Shown: piece by piece, positions 63,863 through 64,000 of the stretch
How positions within the stretch are numbered: position 1 is the stretch's first letter
How the letters are laid out: every line of letters starts with the position of its first letter
NCBI RefSeq assembly: GCF_035917415.1
Contig: NZ_CP109073.1
Coordinates: 4,758,501 to 4,822,500 of the forward strand
Length of the DNA: 64,000 nt
Origin: Streptomyces sp. NBC_01803
Lineage (GTDB): Bacteria > Actinomycetota > Actinomycetes > Streptomycetales > Streptomycetaceae
Direction: 5' to 3'
The notes under the pieces: model-generated
Seen by the model: only the letters and a program-made list of their open reading frames with translations
Told to the model about the DNA's origin: nothing
Database searches by the model: none
Position numbers and translations under genes: made by a program

Positions 63863-64000
63863 TCAGCGGTACAGCTCGTCGATCTCTGTCGCGAAGTCCT
63901 TCGCCACCACGTGCCGCCTCAGCTTCAACGACGGCGTCAGGTGGCCCGACTCCTCCGTGAAGTGGCCGGGGAGGACGCGGAATTCGCGGACCGCCTCGCC
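63863..64000 (-). CDS. Long-chain acyl-CoA ligase, C-terminal part
   Basis: The last 45 codons of a gene cut by the window edge. They read GEAVREFRVLPGHFTEESGH, followed by LTPSLKLRRHVVAKDF and ending IDELYR. The pattern of T-P-x-LKLRR with a basic residue after it is the C-terminal signature of FadD15-type long-chain fatty-acid-CoA ligases. Only the end of the small domain is seen. Confidence 0.85.
   Translation of the reverse strand, partial: GEAVREFRVLPGHFTEESGHLTPSLKLRRHVVAKDFATEIDELYR

Overview
The window is high-GC DNA with dense two-strand coding, frequent GTG starts and GC-rich hairpin terminators. It is a chromosomal segment of a Streptomyces-like actinomycete. It holds two glutamine synthetases (GlnII and GlnA), the lipA/lipB pair, the shared E2/E3 of the 2-oxoacid dehydrogenases, late cobalamin genes (cobS, cobT, cobU), nadA, the full cytochrome bc1-aa3 cluster and trpD. 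As far as I recall, this order matches the conserved core of Streptomyces chromosomes. I see no tRNA, rRNA, transposase, integrase, CRISPR array or biosynthetic gene cluster.

Layout. (a) 0.2-14.4 kb: glnII and glnA, both on the minus strand, flank an accessory interval. Each has phased GlnR-type boxes upstream. The interval holds an oxidoreductase, a DUF2795 protein, a globin-monooxygenase fusion, an SPW membrane protein, rsgA with a possible leader-peptide attenuator, a Tat-type serine protease, two hydrolases and at least five decayed gene fragments (LuxR, a xanthine-dehydrogenase-like tail, a frameshifted TPR gene, a frameshifted HxlR gene and an unknown). (b) 14.4-25.2 kb: RDD and DUF4191 membrane proteins, lipA, lipB, a TPR regulator, a flavoprotein, a TIGR01777 epimerase, DUF4240, an SDR and a WYL regulator. 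(c) 25.4-35.5 kb: a GntR regulator, sucB-type E2, lpd, pepA, cobS, cobT and an MBL-CobU fusion. (d) 35.6-43.5 kb: an HtrA-like protease, DUF3043, the pspA-pspAA-kinase-regulator module, three perfect 79-bp tandem repeats, a GNAT and nadA. (e) 43.7-57.9 kb: an ErpA-type carrier, a large membrane-anchored protein, a PfkB kinase, a desulfurase-TusA fusion, then ctaC-ctaD-ctaF, an L,D-transpeptidase, a degenerate receiver, and ctaE-qcrC-qcrA-qcrB. (f) 58-64 kb: trpD, a stand-alone AsnC sensor domain, a NYN protein, an NlpC/P60 hydrolase, a GT4 glycosyltransferase and the tail of an acyl-CoA ligase.

The modules connect. Nitrogen assimilation is under GlnR. Lipoate synthesis and the lipoylated E2 plus E3 serve central carbon flux. 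NadA, LipA and the Rieske protein all need Fe-S clusters, and an A-type carrier and a desulfurase lie near the oxidase genes. PspA, the two-component pair, the L,D-transpeptidase and NlpC/P60 proteins deal with the envelope. The least explained signals are the rsgA leader, the palindrome touching the start of the gene at 4269-4802, the 79-bp repeats and the two palindromes between nadA and erpA.
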